64,000 bases of DNA, taken from assembly GCA_002104985.1 (NCBI GenBank), contig MCGO01000010.1, forward strand, positions 62,001 to 126,000. Reading direction: 5' to 3'. The notes under the pieces are model-generated. The model saw only the letters and a program-made list of their open reading frames with translations. It was not told where the DNA came from and searched no databases. Shown piece by piece: positions 20,469-32,832 of this stretch. A program made the translations under genes and the position numbers. The DNA is from Rhizoclosmatium globosum (Eukaryota > Chytridiomycota > Chytridiomycetes > Chytridiales > Chytriomycetaceae). The stretch's first letter is position 1. The number at the start of each line of letters is the position of its first letter.

Positions 20469-21633
20469 TCACTCCTCTTCATCGCGAATATCACCTTGAG
20501 GAGCTTCTCCAGAGGCGAGTACTTTGGTAACCATCTTGAGAATCTAAACGATGGTTAATTTCGTAATGTTTAAATAGCCGAATGAATTACCAAATATCCC
20601 CAAAACACATTCAACGCTTGCAAGACATACAGACAGGCAGCGATGGGATAGAAGTAGTGACCATAACCGCGAGGCATTTGAACGCCGTCTTCATATTTGC
20701 TGTAAGTCATCAATGGGAAAACAATATAGACTGGGAAGATATAGTCGCGAGTAATCAGGAAGGTCAGAGCAAACACTCCAAAGAAGGCGTCGGCAAACTA
20801 CATGGAAGTCGACGAATTCAGAAAGGACACAATGAAGGAGAAATACTCACAGCCTTCTGTCCAGCATAGAGACAACTCTTGGCAAGCTCCATAATAGGGT
20901 CGCTGCAATCATGTAATAACAAAATCACCACTCCAGCACGAGTAAACCCAAGGACATAGCTCAACAACATTACAATAACAGTGGCAACATGATGACAAAC
21001 CATCTGTGCAAAATCAGATTGTCTTCGCTCGAAAAAGACGTTTACAAGTTGGTAGGCGTAGTTTCCAAACCCAACGTTGTAATACACCTTCAACCAAAAC
21101 GTAGTCTTATGTGGGAACCCTTCAAAATACAACTTTGAGTTGAAAACCCACGAGCTCTCCTGCGTGCAGATATAGATTCCTAGCACAGTAGACACAGTGT
21201 AGAGAAAAGCCCGCCAAGACGCCGTTTGAAACTTGAGGCGGTCCTTTTCCGCCTTCACATACGCTTCTTTATGCTTGCGAATGTATTCCGTGCTTACAGA
21301 TGCACGATCCACGTTGAATTCCGGGTACGGCACCACACGGAACGAAAGCGGGGTGAGGATGTAGCGGGCCGTGATTGAGTGCAGAAATGCCCATGCAAAA
21401 GCCCAAAGAACCAATGCGTACAAGTCTTGAGGAAACGCAACGTCCTTGTTGAATGGAGACGGGTACTGGGTTTCAGTTACACTCCCGTTCGTTGTGTTAT
21501 AGTTGGTCGCATTATAAACAGAGAGTGCAGACGCGTCGAAAGTTGGATTTTCTGTATTCGAGCCAGTCGAAAGCATAATGGAGACGAGGAACTGGGATCC
21601 AGATACCAGGGAATCAATGGCAGAGGAGAACAT
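20469..21633 (-). CDS. LAG1: Ceramide synthase (LAG1/TLC family)
   Basis: Three exons (21633..20851, 20797..20591, 20543..20469) encode about 354 residues with several membrane helices of the TLC (TRAM/LAG1/CLN8) domain. The diagnostic Lag1 motif is present: paired histidines in CHHVATVIVMLLSY followed by LLLHDCSDPIMELAKS. These residues form the acyl-CoA-dependent active site that joins a fatty acid to a sphingoid base in the ER. The acidic tail (GDIRDEEE) fits the acidic, often phosphorylated, C-termini of fungal ceramide synthases. An ORF extends upstream of 21633, but the ATG there precedes the hydrophobic start and is preferred. Two TSC10-like genes, which make its sphingoid-base substrate, lie within 8 kb on either side. 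Confidence 0.93.
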
Positions 21634-22013
21634 CACGAATATTGGGTTCAATTGGTGTAAATGACTGGGGACTGGGACCTGGAAGTGTTTTGGAAAAGAG
21701 TTTTTTCCTTTTAAATCCTTGAAAGACCTGGCGGGAAAGGAAATTTGGGACCAGGGCAGGTTCGCCCAACAATAATCCCGCCCAAATCCCACCCAGCCCC
21801 ACTTAAATCAGCATCCAATATACTCTGTCATGAGTCATTTAAGTTGATTGAACCTCTTACTTTACAAGTAATCTCATAATGATTCACATCCTGCATGTGT
21901 TTGGTTGTTAATCGCATTTCCCGATTACACGTACAAACTCTGAAATTTAACTACATTTAAGTTGTCCGGCTATGTTCAACACTTTTCTTCCTTCGAACAT
22001 ATTTATTCTGGTT

Positions 22014-24459
22014 CTAAATAGCTCCCGAGGATAACATATCAATTTCTCTGTCCAACGCATCCACATCCTGAGCAATCATTTGCTTCAGTCCCAAGACTTC
22101 CTTGAGCGACGAAAGTGGGAATACAGAGTCACGGAAACGGTCTAGTTCTTGTGATGGATCGTGAGATGTGAGTGTCTCGACGGATTCACGCGTTGAAGGT
22201 GTGGACGGTTTCTGTGGTGGTAGTGATGATTGAACGGCTGCTTTAAGGCGACGGTGGGAGGAGGATGCTGCAGAAGATGCGCTTTGGATTTCGGGTCTAT
22301 ATGCATTACATTTCAGTTTTAAATGTTTAATGAAAGAGACATTACCGATCCATCTTTACAGATCCGCGAGACAACCTTGCAGTTTTTTTACTTGGAATTG
22401 CGTCTTTGATGGAATCTAGGGATGCGTGTCTAGTGATTGCGTCTTCACGTTTAGGTGGTGTTGGAATTTTCGATTTTGGGTGTTGTGGGAGCTGCGTTGT
22501 TGTGGATGTAGCGGGTTTTGTTTTGATGGACGTGAGAGAGTTTTGGGTGGGTCCTGGAGCAAGAGGGGGAAGTCGGATGGAAGGGTCGTCCAGCGATGTG
22601 CGTGAAGTGGAACGCAGGTATCGTGTCAAGTATGGCGAAGGAGATGGTGCATTTTGAGACTGTTGAGAAGGAGGAAGCGCTCCACGCATACTTGCGCGGG
22701 ATGAGCAAACTGAACCCGCAGAGGAGAGTGAAATATCAGGAAGCTTTAAAGGTTGAGATTGAGGATTCTGAAATGGACTGTGAGTCGTATATCCAGATCG
22801 TATGTCCATCATTGGATTGAATGCACCACGAAATTCAACGGCGGCTCTTAAGGCAGCGTTTTCTCGGCGGAGACCATTGACTTCCCGACGAAGAGCGAGA
22901 ACTTTATCACCGACTGGTCCAATTTGAACAGCAGGTCTGTTGCGGATTTTTCTGGCTCGGGCTGCATATCGCAATGTTTGAGTGACTCTTGCAGATTAAC
23001 TGACGATGGAGAGATACACGCAATCATAAGGGCAAGACCCGACCCGCCCAGCGAATCAGATAAAAGTTTTGTAAGATTTGAGTCACGGTAAGGAATGTGC
23101 CCGTTCCGTTTTTTAGGGTCAGCTAGGGCTGAGATGCAGTTTCCTGTTGGATGGAGTTATTAAAACGAGTACAGAAGAAGAAATGCCCATACCAAGTGTC
23201 AATAAACTCTTATTAATGCTCATCGTCTCCGTCAGCGTATCCCCTTTCGCTCTTGACTCCCGAACACGCTCACTACCCGCTAAATCCACAAAACTAATCT
23301 TTCCCCTCTTCATCGACTCCCCCTCCCCACTTTCAATATACACTGTCATAATACTATGACTTCGACTACTATATTCATTCAACCTGTGAGCACCTGTTGA
23401 CCTATTCTTAAGCCCTTCCTCGAGGACCGCAATACAATCATCCAAGTCCCGACATTCGACTGTAATAGCGTTTTCGACGTAAAAACCTCGCTCTGCAGTC
23501 CATCGGACGGGAAGAGACGATGTCGGCGATGCGAGAGGAGACAGTAGGTCCTGCACCAGTTCGTTATATATCTCAAGGTATGTCGCGCGAATTATGAATG
23601 TATCTGCAGGATGATTCGCCGTTGTTTCAGAAAAAAGGTGTTCAAGAGCTCTTGGGATGATCCCCAAACGTTCGGGATGCAATGACCAATGGTGCTCCGG
23701 TCCTGTGATTGTAAACGTCTTTCCAGATCCCGTTTGTCCAAATGCGAAAATGGTGGCAGCGTATCTGATCGGGAGATTAGCTTTTAAGAAGTAAAGAAAA
23801 CGAATTTACCCATTGATAGCTTGCGAAACCAAATCTTTAACTCCACACTCCTCAAATACTCGTTCCTGATCAGTTGTTTCTTCATACACCCGATGAAACG
23901 TCAACACTCTCTTAGTTCCTTCGTCAGATCCTTTCCGTGAAATATCAAGCAACTGCAATGATTTCCCATCTCCCAACGGACTTATAGCGACTGGTTCATC
24001 TTCATGCGGTGCGTGTAATTGTGAGACACGAGAATTGGGCGTAGATGGAGAGTTTTCGCGAGAAATTTCGTAGTCAGTCTTTGGACGTATCCGGACTACG
24101 ACACGAATATTCGAAGTTTCAGGTGTTGTTGCGCTTTTTGGTGTGGCTGCGTATGACGTGAAAGTTGAGAATGATGTTTTCGAGGAACTTGACATTGGAC
24201 GAGAGTTTGAGAGGAGCGATGTACGCGGTGAGTTTGATTTATAAGGATTTGAGGGAGGGTGTGGGATTTGGTGGTACGACATGGGATACGAGCTGTTGAG
24301 CGGATTTTCATGATGGTTGTAGGAAGTGGCTGAAGAGGCTTGGCGATGGAGGTTGCCAATCGTTTGAGCCGATAAGTTTTGTAGTGACGCGTATTGTTGC
24401 GGATGGTAGTTTCCATCGTAGCCTTGTGCGTAGTATTGGTGTTGGTTTGGATGGGCCAT
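22014..24459 (-). CDS. Kinesin with N-terminal extension (one apparent frameshift)
   Basis: Exons 24459..23810, 23764..23193, 23143..22346 and 22296..22014. A low-complexity Ser/Pro/Tyr-rich amino end of about 120 residues is followed by a kinesin motor: [10 protein letters not shown], the P-loop GQTGSGKT, switch [10 protein letters not shown], switch [10 protein letters not shown], then [11 protein letters not shown] and [16 protein letters not shown]. Near 22975 the expected [14 protein letters not shown] is broken, because CTCAAACATTG lacks one A relative to frame. Downstream the motor end, a short helical stretch ([18 protein letters not shown]) and a Ser/Pro-rich tail continue in the new frame. 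The motor resembles kinesin-12/KIF12-like proteins but the class is not certain. The frameshift is probably a sequence error, since everything after it is conserved. A microtubule motor role is inferred. Confidence 0.87.
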
Positions 24460-24714
24460 TGCTGTTGGGAGTGACAATTTCCACACAGGAATTTAGAGTG
24501 TCGATCTCTCTCTTCTTTAATATGATACCTGATACTGTATTCAGCATGACAGTATTATCGCTTCTTGTGTGTTGAGTGAATCGCGACCCGAACATGCAGT
24601 TACATGCCGTGACCCGTCTGCCAAAAACTACTTTAGATACCCACATAGTATATGCGTTAGACTGTTGTGTGTTCTGCATTAACCCAAAACCGATTGGCAA
24701 AACTCAATCTCAAA

Positions 24715-26193
24715 ATGGCCGCCATGATTGAGGCACTCACAGCCAACCCGTACCGCACGGCCTTCTACACACTGCTCGCCCTTCCCCTTCTTGCCACAGT
24801 CAAAGTCCTCGTGCACTACGTTATCTCGCTCCAGTTCAGTGCTGCAGCCCTGCGCAGAAAGGTGGATGGCAAGAACGTTGTTATTACTGGAGGAAGCAAG
24901 GGCCTGGGCAAGGTGGGCACTGTGCTTGTCTTGTGTCTGGACTGGAAGTGGGGGCATTAACCACTTAGGGTTAGGGCATCGCGCGTGTCCTCGTCGAAAG
25001 CGGTGCCAATGTGACCCTTGTCGCGCGCGGTGTCGAGTCGCTCAAGGAAGCCCAGAAGGAGCTCCAGGCCATCGCTGCAAAGGGAAGACAAGTCCACATT
25101 CAGCCAATCGATCTGAGCAACGCCGACAAGGTCATCGACGGTGTCCGCTTAATTCGGAAGGCGATGGGCAAGATCGACTGGGTTGTACGTGCTCACTCTC
25201 TCGTGCTTAAATGTATCTAAAGAGATAATTAATGCATTTGTTCGCACAGATCCACAATGCCGGAACCGCGAATCCAGGCTTTGTTGCTGACCAGCTTGAC
25301 CAGGAAATCGACTCCATGATTGAGCACAACCTTCTCAGCGGCGCGTACGTCGTCAAAGCCCTTGTTGCTACTGCGAAGGAAATTGCTGAAGACAAAAAGG
25401 TGCCTGCTGGGGGTCGCACTTGGGCAATCTCAGGTCTGTCCCAAGCTGCTCAGGAGGAAATGCCAACAAAGCTTGTCTTTGTTGGAAGCGTCTGCTCTGT
25501 TCTTTCTTTTATTGGTTTCGCAGGTTATTCTGCCAGGTGTGTAAAATTGATGCTTTTATTACCTTCGACTCACTGACTTTCTCTCTGTCGCAATACAGCA
25601 AGTATGGTCAAAGAGGTTTCTGCGACGGCCTGCGTTCAGAATTCAAGCCACTGGGTATTGATGTCCATCTCTTCCTCCCTGTACGTTCCTCGTCTTTTCA
25701 TCTCACATGTACCCTAATGTCTCGTAGGCCAACATGGACACCCCTGGATTCGCTGTGGAGGGTGAAACTAAACCTCAAATCACAAAGCAAATTGAAGGAA
25801 CCCTTCAAACTGTGTCTCCAGAGGCTGCTGCTAAGGCTTTGTTTGCTGGAATATTGAGTGACAGATATTTGATTTCCAACGATATTCTCGGTGAGCTTGC
25901 CAGAGTCGGAGCACAAGGTGGAGTCGTTAGACCCAACATTATCACTGAGGTTTGTTCAAATCTGCAAAATATCGATATCGATGTCTGAATTATTGTAATA
26001 CTCGTAGACTATTGCCGCGCCAATCATTTTCATCGCGTTTAGTATCTGGGTTATCTTGACGGACATTGAAATCAAATCTTTTTCTCGTCAGCGCCAAAAC
26101 CGGAAGCAAACAAGAACAAGAAGTCAAACTGATGTCCTCCAGGCTGCACCACTTTTTTCTGATTCTATTTCTAGCATTGTTGACAGCAGTTGA
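24715..26193 (+). CDS. TSC10: 3-ketodihydrosphingosine reductase
   Basis: Six exons (24715..24912, 24975..25184, 25250..25536, 25598..25680, 25728..25949, 26008..26193) give about 394 residues. A membrane helix near residue 20 (TLLALPLLATVKVLVHYV) precedes the NADPH-binding TGGSKGLG. IHNAG and the catalytic YSASK are both intact, followed by NMDTPGFAVE. A second hydrophobic segment near the end (APIIFIAFSIWVILTDI) anchors the C-terminus in the ER membrane. This is the classical Tsc10/KDSR layout, reducing 3-ketosphinganine with NADPH. Compared with the copy at 13346-14565 it has more introns and the canonical catalytic Lys, so it is the better candidate for the housekeeping enzyme. It is convergent with the next gene, with 49 bp between the stops. 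Confidence 0.92.
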
Positions 26194-26242
26194 ATGAAGT
26201 TCCCAAATTACATCAGATATATATACTCTCACTTTGACTAAA

Positions 26243-27641
26243 CTATAAGATAACAGTCTCGACTACCCATAATCGTCGAATCCACAAAGATGCCACATCA
26301 TTGCATTCCTCAGTCCTAGGAACAACCTCGATTTCTCCACCTTTTACAACCTTCACGTTATAACTTTCCCACCACACCTTCCGCACAGCAATCCCAGCAG
26401 CCAGGATATCATCCACGGACTCATATCCGTCAACATTACCGTCTTCATCCGCCACCTGAGTAATTACATCATATTCATTATCACTACTTCCACCATTCGA
26501 TACCAATGGTTTTTCGTGAGCCAAATTCATATTTCGACGTGAGCATCCGCTACACACGCACTCTGAAGAACACCAACGCAACCGCCACTTTCCCTGAAGC
26601 CCCATTCCTTTTCTCTTACATCTACGCCAGCAAAGTTTTCAACTGCCGCCAGAATTGGTTGAAGTTTTGGGGGAGGTTGTACAAGTGTTGTCGTTTCAAG
26701 TGGAACGTGACTATGAACGGGAACAGGGATTTGAGAATGATGAGGGTGAACAGAAGTGGGTGTCGGGGACGCAGGTGGAGTGATAACTTGTGCATTGGCC
26801 ACTGCGTTGGCTACTAAGTCCTTGGAAAACACGCGTCGAAACCACTTCTTGATGCCAACGTTCTTTCCAGTTCTCTTCCCTATCCTATTTTCTTCTTCCT
26901 GCGATATTTTCGTTTCTTCTTCAAAGCCAGCATTCTCCGTCGCTGCCCGAGCACACAAATCAACCCCAGAATCAACACGCCCTTTCCTCCCCCGACTCAC
27001 CACCGACTCCAAAACCCCATCCAATCCCTTCAAATAATCTCCGCAATTACGTTTCATCGCTGTCGCGTCAAACGATGTCCCCTCAGCAACAGGCGGAAGC
27101 ACATAAAAATCGAGTTCCTCTTGAACCACAAGAATACAATCCACCTCCAAGACCCCATCTCCACTTCCATGCCGACTTTCACCTTCAGAAACCACGTCTA
27201 CATCAATCGAAAATTCAGGTACTTCGCCTTGCATCACTCCACCCACACTGGCAACCCGACTCTGCCTGAACACCACCCCACCCTCCACCACATCGACACC
27301 ACGATTCCTCAACACCTCACGAATCCTGGTAACAAGAAAGCGGAAGTACCGTGCGGACACTGCATGACTCACAACAAACTGATCCTCTCCCAACGATTCC
27401 AACCCAAGCCGCGGAGACTGAGGATCAAACAACGGCGAGAAGCGAGGATGCCCGGGATTCGGATGCTAACGAATAAGAAAAACAAGGGGGGGAAGGTCTA
27501 AGCTTGAGTCTTTTTTCCTTTGAAAGGAGAGTTTACCTCGAATTCAAGGCTGTCATCTGCATCGTCGTCGTTGGAAAAGTTTGCAAAAAGGTCGTTTAAG
27601 TCGTAGTAGAAGAAGGATCCACTTGGGAACAGCGCAGCCAT
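26243..27641 (-). CDS. Unrecognised protein, about 425 residues
   Basis: Exons 27641..27537, 27465..26644 and 26593..26243; all phases are zero and the introns are 71 and 50 nt. The start (MAALFPSGSFFYYDLNDLF) is followed by an acidic patch, then a folded-looking region (VVSHAVSARYFRFLVTRIREVL), a basic segment (KKWFRRVFSK) and a Pro/Thr/His-rich linker. The last exon carries CSSECVCSGCSRRN, a possible small zinc-binding Cys cluster, and ends in a hydrophobic stretch. I do not recognise the family. The 26594-26643 intron is the only splice that joins the two long frames; without it the protein would end within about 30 codons. Confidence 0.6.
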
Positions 27642-28110
27642 TAAGCTCGAAGGAAGGCACGCGATGACGACGGCCGAGAGACAGAAGCGCTCTTGCCCCA
27701 CTATTAAGAACATGGCATCTGTCAGTCGTGGGTCGTCTTGGCTAGGTGTTCATCCAGTTGCGAATCTTGTTGAGTGATCATTTGTCGTGAACTTTCCAAC
27801 CAATCCCTCAAACCAACCCTTGCTCTCAATGCCAAAGAAAGGTTCATTCATATCTCACATACCCTCCACCAACATTTAATGCTATGAAGGAAAAGATACA
27901 GATCAGGTCACTTCACTTTCTCTGATTCTGGTCAACAAGGGCAAAATGTCACAACTGAGGTTGCAACAAAAAGTAATGTACCATTCGTTTCGTTAGTGAT
28001 AATTATTAGCGTTCTAAGTTAAATTATTATTACATTATTCTTAAATCATTGTCCGATTGAGAAGTCACCCGTTCCAGCACTCGAGTTTGTTCTCGACGCA
28101 AGTGCTGAAA
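27642..28110. other. Intergenic, nothing recognised
   Basis: About 470 bp upstream of the unrecognised gene and downstream of the receptor-like gene. It becomes AT-rich near 28000-28050. No ORF, RNA or repeat could be supported. Confidence 0.5.
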
Positions 28111-29739
28111 TCACACATGAATCCCTTCCCGGTGCATGACCAGCGACATCTCCAGACCCCCGGGGTTTTCATCGCCCGTCACATTTTCCGAAAACCGTAA
28201 GGCGCTTGGAACCCGCGATATAATACTCACAACCAAATCGCCAGCGACATTACTTCCACTTTTCGTGCTCAACTTTCTTGACACCTCAACGTTCCCACTG
28301 CCACCAACACGATCCTTGACAATTTTCGGAACCTCCGGCATATCAGTACGCTCTTTTTTCAAGCTATCGCGTGGACTATGAACACTGGTGCTTTTATGGC
28401 TGGTATGAACGCTTCGCAAACTCTGAGCATTGAAACTTCTCAGACTCTTATTGTCAAACCCATGCAAGCTGTCTCGATCTCCAGGGAGTCCAACGCGTTT
28501 CAAACTTTCTCGAGTGGTGTGGATACTTTCGCGATTGGTGCTTAAAGGGACAGCGGGAACGCCGGAATTGTTGAGAGGGACTTCTTTCCCGCTTTTTGAG
28601 CTTTTTGAGCTGCTGCTGTCGCGTTTAGTGGTGCTGTCACGTTTGTAGCTGTCGCGAAGATTATTTCCACCACTGACAGCGGTTATTGACGCTGGAATGA
28701 AGCGTGTACTATTTGTTTCACGTAGTGGATGAAAGTTCTTCAAGCTTTCTGCAATTAAGCTTTTGACTTGTCGATCGGATTCTCGTCTCGATGGGTGTGG
28801 AGGAGGGCATGGAGGTTGGTCCGTGATCCCTAAATCCTCCTTCACGCATTTACTTCGCATCAACTCCGATATTGGATCATGATGTGTTTCGTCATAGACT
28901 TTTTGGCGGTACAGTATAATCTTGAACACGAATATGGTTAACCAAAACTTTTTTTCGTATCAACTCACCTTCATACTGAAAAGCACCGTTGAAATAATGA
29001 TCCATATACCTTCAGCAGCAGTGTCCAGTATCATTTTCTCCTCTATTGTAAGAACACTTCCAGCCCATACGTACATCCCCAAACTGAGAAAGCAAAAGAA
29101 ATTTGCCAATATTCCATGAACACTAACAATCCAAAACTCTGGCTCAACGTCTTCACGATGTAGAAAGCTTTGAACAACGTTTTTGACGAACGCAATAACA
29201 AACACAAAATCAAGGATACAACATGTGAATCCGCTAACAATAACGGATATAAACCAAAAATCATTACTCAGTGCCTCCCTTGGCGTTGGATCCGGTGCAA
29301 CCATCCTCCAGAAAGCTGGAATAATTGGAATGTAAAACACAGCAGGCGAAACCAGAACCATATAATACATGAACTTGTACACCGACGGCGCGTAAATACT
29401 TCGAACAAGTTTTCCACTGCGCTTCCAGCTATAAAACACATAACTGGATATCATAGTAGCCATAAACACTTGTTGAAGAAAAAACAAAAAGTTCCAAGGA
29501 AGAGTCAAGTCGCTTGTAAGATTCACCGCGTTTACAGCATAGGCTCCAACGAGACATGGTGATCCGATTACAAGAGGGATGTTGAAGGGAGTAAAGAGTT
29601 TGGTCCATTCAAACTTCCGATCACGTTTTTTGATTTCGTAGTGGAGAATGAAAACTAGGTAAAGCAGCCACTGTATAAACGAAAGGACAGCGAATATGGC
29701 GTAGACCATAACTAGAGTATCGTGTAGACTGTAGCTCAT
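28111..29739 (-). CDS. Seven-helix receptor-like membrane protein
   Basis: Two exons (29739..28969, 28920..28111) encode about 526 residues. The first 260 residues contain about seven hydrophobic helices (for example LVMVYAIFAVLSFIQWLLYLVF, FWFISVIVSGFTCCILDFVFVIAF, WIVSVHGILANFFCFLSLGMYV), giving a GPCR-like topology. The remaining half is a hydrophilic tail dense in Ser and RDS/RES motifs (KRDSTTKRDSSSS), a likely phosphorylation region. I cannot assign a GPCR class, and no ligand is implied. The ATG at 29739 is the first in frame and directly precedes the first helix. Confidence 0.72.
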
Positions 29740-29992
29740 TGGCGACTCGTCGCAGTTACAACAGAATGGTTGGATTGAAAATCCCTGTTTTCGGTAAATC
29801 CCTCACAAAGATTAAATCAGTGGGTATTCCGTCATCATCCGCAGTTTATTCACTCTCACCAAAAGAATCATCTTCCCTGCTGTTTTTGTGAACTGCTTTA
29901 CCAATCAGATTCACGTTGATCTCATAAAACTATCAAGTAAGAAATAGCAGATTCTCGTTCCTGACATGCAAGTTTATTCATAACTCGAATTT

Positions 29993-31489
29993 TCAAATCT
30001 CACGATACACTCGACCAACACCCTCTCGACCACCAACAACCAAAATACCATTGGGTCCTTCTGAGAACCCATCCAAAGGTTCCACATCCGTTCCAACATA
30101 TTCTGTAGCTACTCGAACCCCATTAGGGCCGACAATGATATGCGCGAATGATCCGTCTTGTGTTGTGAAACGGAGCCCGATAGGGTCAGAGAGCGTGGCG
30201 GATGCAAACGCAATATTGAGGATGGCCGCATTATTTCGCTTAATAGAATATAGCGGTGTTGATGGATTGGCGAGATTATATACTTGCATAGTTCCTGTTG
30301 ACTATTGCCAAAGGTTGAAGGAATTAGTCTAAAGATGAATACTTTGGAAAAAAACAAACTCACAGATCCAAGAGCGAGTAAGCCGTTTGCAAAATCGTAG
30401 GCAAGCGCGGTAATACCGTCCTTCATAAGTGTGGGAGTGAAAGAGAGGGCTACAGAATTGGATTCCAAATCATACACTTCAAGCAAACCCTTTTCTGTCC
30501 CAATAATGCACAACTTATCCGAAGTCCCCACTTCTCTTTCATCAACATCAATCACAACATCATTGGGAGCAGAATACCATGCTCCTTTGACTCCAAGGCA
30601 CATTGCTCCTACTGCATCCCCACCAACAAGAGGAACATCATCCCTGAGCTCTCGAATCACAGTCGCGCTCTTGACTTCCCACAACAACACTCGCCCATCT
30701 TTTCCCGCACTAATAATATTACGTCCTCTGTCAATAATCGCAGTCTCCACAACAGGTCGTGTATGTCCACCCTGCTTCGGCCCCATCGTCATTGCACAAT
30801 CACCAGAAACAGCATCCCAAATCTTTAACTGCAAGTCCATAGCCGAAGTCAGGAGCCTGAGCAAACAAAACCGATAAGCTCAACAAGTCCAAATCTACAA
30901 ACAGCACGTACACTGTAGAAGACGGAAAGAACTTTACAGTAGTCAGATCCCCAAAATGCCCGACAAAGACAGCTGGAGTTTCTGTCCAATCCGGGTCAGT
31001 AGAAAAGACCTTAAGCAGTCCATCTTCGCCACCAACCACAACATGTGCACCAGACTGTGCAATGTCCAGTGCGGTAATCTGCAACAACCGCATCAGCCAA
31101 TTACGCACCACATCACAAGAAACAGAAAACAACAAACGCACTTGTTTTCCGCCAAGTCCAAACACTGCATTTGGCGAGTGAAGCAACACAGACTGCGCAT
31201 GACCTTCAACAGAAACCCGCAGTGATGACTCATCTTCCTCAATCGAAACAGCGACTGAATTTGTGTCTGAAACCAGGGCCGCCGATCCGTCGATTGTTCG
31301 GGTTACTTGGATGGACGCGTGGACTGACTTGCCACTAAGATACGATGACACCCAGAACGACCCCTTTCGCGATTCAATGTCTGCTTTGAAGTCGGGTTGA
31401 ACTGTTACGTGTGGGATTGGTAGGACTTGTGCTGTATCCGTGGTCTGTGTCATTTGTTTGTTTTTTGTGTGAGAGACTTTATTCATCAT
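29993..31489 (-). CDS. WD40 protein, Rpn14/PAAF1-like
   Basis: Four exons (31489 or 31453..31142, 31078..30912, 30856..30364, 30301..29993). The ATG at 31489 adds 12 residues before MTQTTDTAQ at 31453. About 430 residues with WD40-type blades: ITALDIAQSGAHVVVGGEDGLLKVF, LLTSAMDLQLKIWD, NIISAGKDGRVLLWEV. The amino-terminal part before the propeller (DFKADIESRKGSFWVSSYLSGK) resembles Rpn14/PAAF1, a chaperone that binds the 19S proteasome ATPase Rpt6 during base assembly. The propeller is certain; the Rpn14 assignment is moderate. The start lies 158 bp from the divergent 7-TM gene. Confidence 0.7.
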
Positions 31490-31646
31490 TTAGAAACATT
31501 TGATTTCATCTTTGGTGGTGACTCACACATTATGGCATGCATGGAAATTATCCGAGATTTGCACAGAAAACAACGTGACAATCCACTCAAGAATTTCCTA
31601 CCACTCCCACACACCCAGCTGACCCACTCCCAAAAAGTCATCAACA

Positions 31647-32510
31647 ATGGGTCAAGTTCTAGCATCAACTCAAACCTGGTTCGATCAAACCAACAACGCG
31701 ATGGGAATGGTCTCCTTCGCCACCGTCGTCATGATGTTTGCGAATAATATCTGGCAACTGGACTACACCCCTCGAACCTGGGTCCGTTGGATGATCTACT
31801 TCGACGCCCTCGCCTTCTTCATAGCCTACGTCGGAACCTGTGCAAACGACTTGATGCCCGAGTGCTGGAAACAGAACGCGTATTGGCTCGCCGCAGATCT
31901 CGTGTGGTCCTTCAAAGACGCCTTTAAATACGGGTACATTGCTTACAAGGCTCTTTCGATCTGTGGAATCAAGACTCGTTGGCCTGCTTACGCTACAGTT
32001 GTGGGAAGTTTGATTTTGTATTGGATTCTTTGCTACCAGGCATATGGATTTACAATGCCAAACTGTCCCGGACAGTTCAACTCCCAGATACCACGTGTCC
32101 TTTTATATCTGTACTGGACAGTTGTGGATGTTGTTGCCTCGGCAATGATTCTGTGGAAAATGTCACAAGTCGTGGCAAACTCCAAAGGAGCCAACGCAGA
32201 CTCTTCAGTCTACTACATCATCAAGTTTCGTGAAGAGATCCGTTTGTTGGTTGTCGCGTTCGGTATGCTTGCCGTGACAATCTTGAGTATTATCCATGCC
32301 GCGAACCCTGACTTTAACGCGCTTAACATTTGGAGAATTGTGTTTGTATACGTTCAACTGCTGCTTGTGATGGGTAGTCAAAAGGTTGTTGTTGGAGGCG
32401 GTTCTTCTGTCAACAGTCAAGTTGCGTCTACTCCGAACAACCAAAATCAATCCGGCGATAATAAGCAACACAACACTGTCAGAGACTCGTCTGGCTTGCG
32501 AAAGAACTAA
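31647..32510 (+). CDS. Intronless 7-TM protein of unknown family, paralog 1
   Basis: 287 residues from an ATG with a clean start (MGQVLASTQTWFDQTNNAMG). I count seven hydrophobic helices at about residues 19-37, 45-65, 78-105, 115-137, 150-175, 196-217 and 228-250, then a polar Asn/Gln/Ser tail. Strongly conserved blocks shared with the paralogs include DLMPECWKQNAYWLAADLVW, GFTMPNCPGQ and IIHAANPDFNALNIWR. Two Cys-containing loops (GTCANDLMPEC, MPNCPG) could form disulfides. There is no signature of known transporters or receptors that I can name. Nearly all of its DNA matches the inverted copy at 46599-47441, while the adjacent copy at 32833 differs mainly at third positions. The absence of introns in an intron-rich neighbourhood is notable. 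Confidence 0.85.
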   Translation: MGQVLASTQTWFDQTNNAMGMVSFATVVMMFANNIWQLDYTPRTWVRWMIYFDALAFFIAYVGTCANDLMPECWKQNAYWLAADLVWSFKDAFKYGYIAYKALSICGIKTRWPAYATVVGSLILYWILCYQAYGFTMPNCPGQFNSQIPRVLLYLYWTVVDVVASAMILWKMSQVVANSKGANADSSVYYIIKFREEIRLLVVAFGMLAVTILSIIHAANPDFNALNIWRIVFVYVQLLLVMGSQKVVVGGGSSVNSQVASTPNNQNQSGDNKQHNTVRDSSGLRKN

Positions 32511-32832
32511 AGTCCCTCTCATTTACAAAAATTCTTTCTTCATCCACCTTTTTCAGTTGTTAAAATTCCTCCCGTCTTTTCATTACTTCCGTTTCCTCCA
32601 GTCCAACCAATAGAAATTTTTTTAAGTTTTCAATTTATCATCTCGTACCGCGAAGAAGAGATATAACTTCTCGTCCCTCGAAATTTTCCGAATGGGTCCG
32701 GCCTCTTTGCTTGACCAAAACAAGTTCAAAAAGATCAGCAGGTCAAACAAAACCCCGAATTCCCTTTTTAATCCTACACCCCTTCCACCCCACATCCCCA
32801 CCTCTCAAAAATAAAAAGATCAACGCAAAACG

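Noticed and set aside
22943..22974. A 32-nt intron to explain the kinesin frame break
   Set aside because: It would restore frame, but it is shorter than any other intron here and would remove the conserved [12 protein letters not shown] of the motor.
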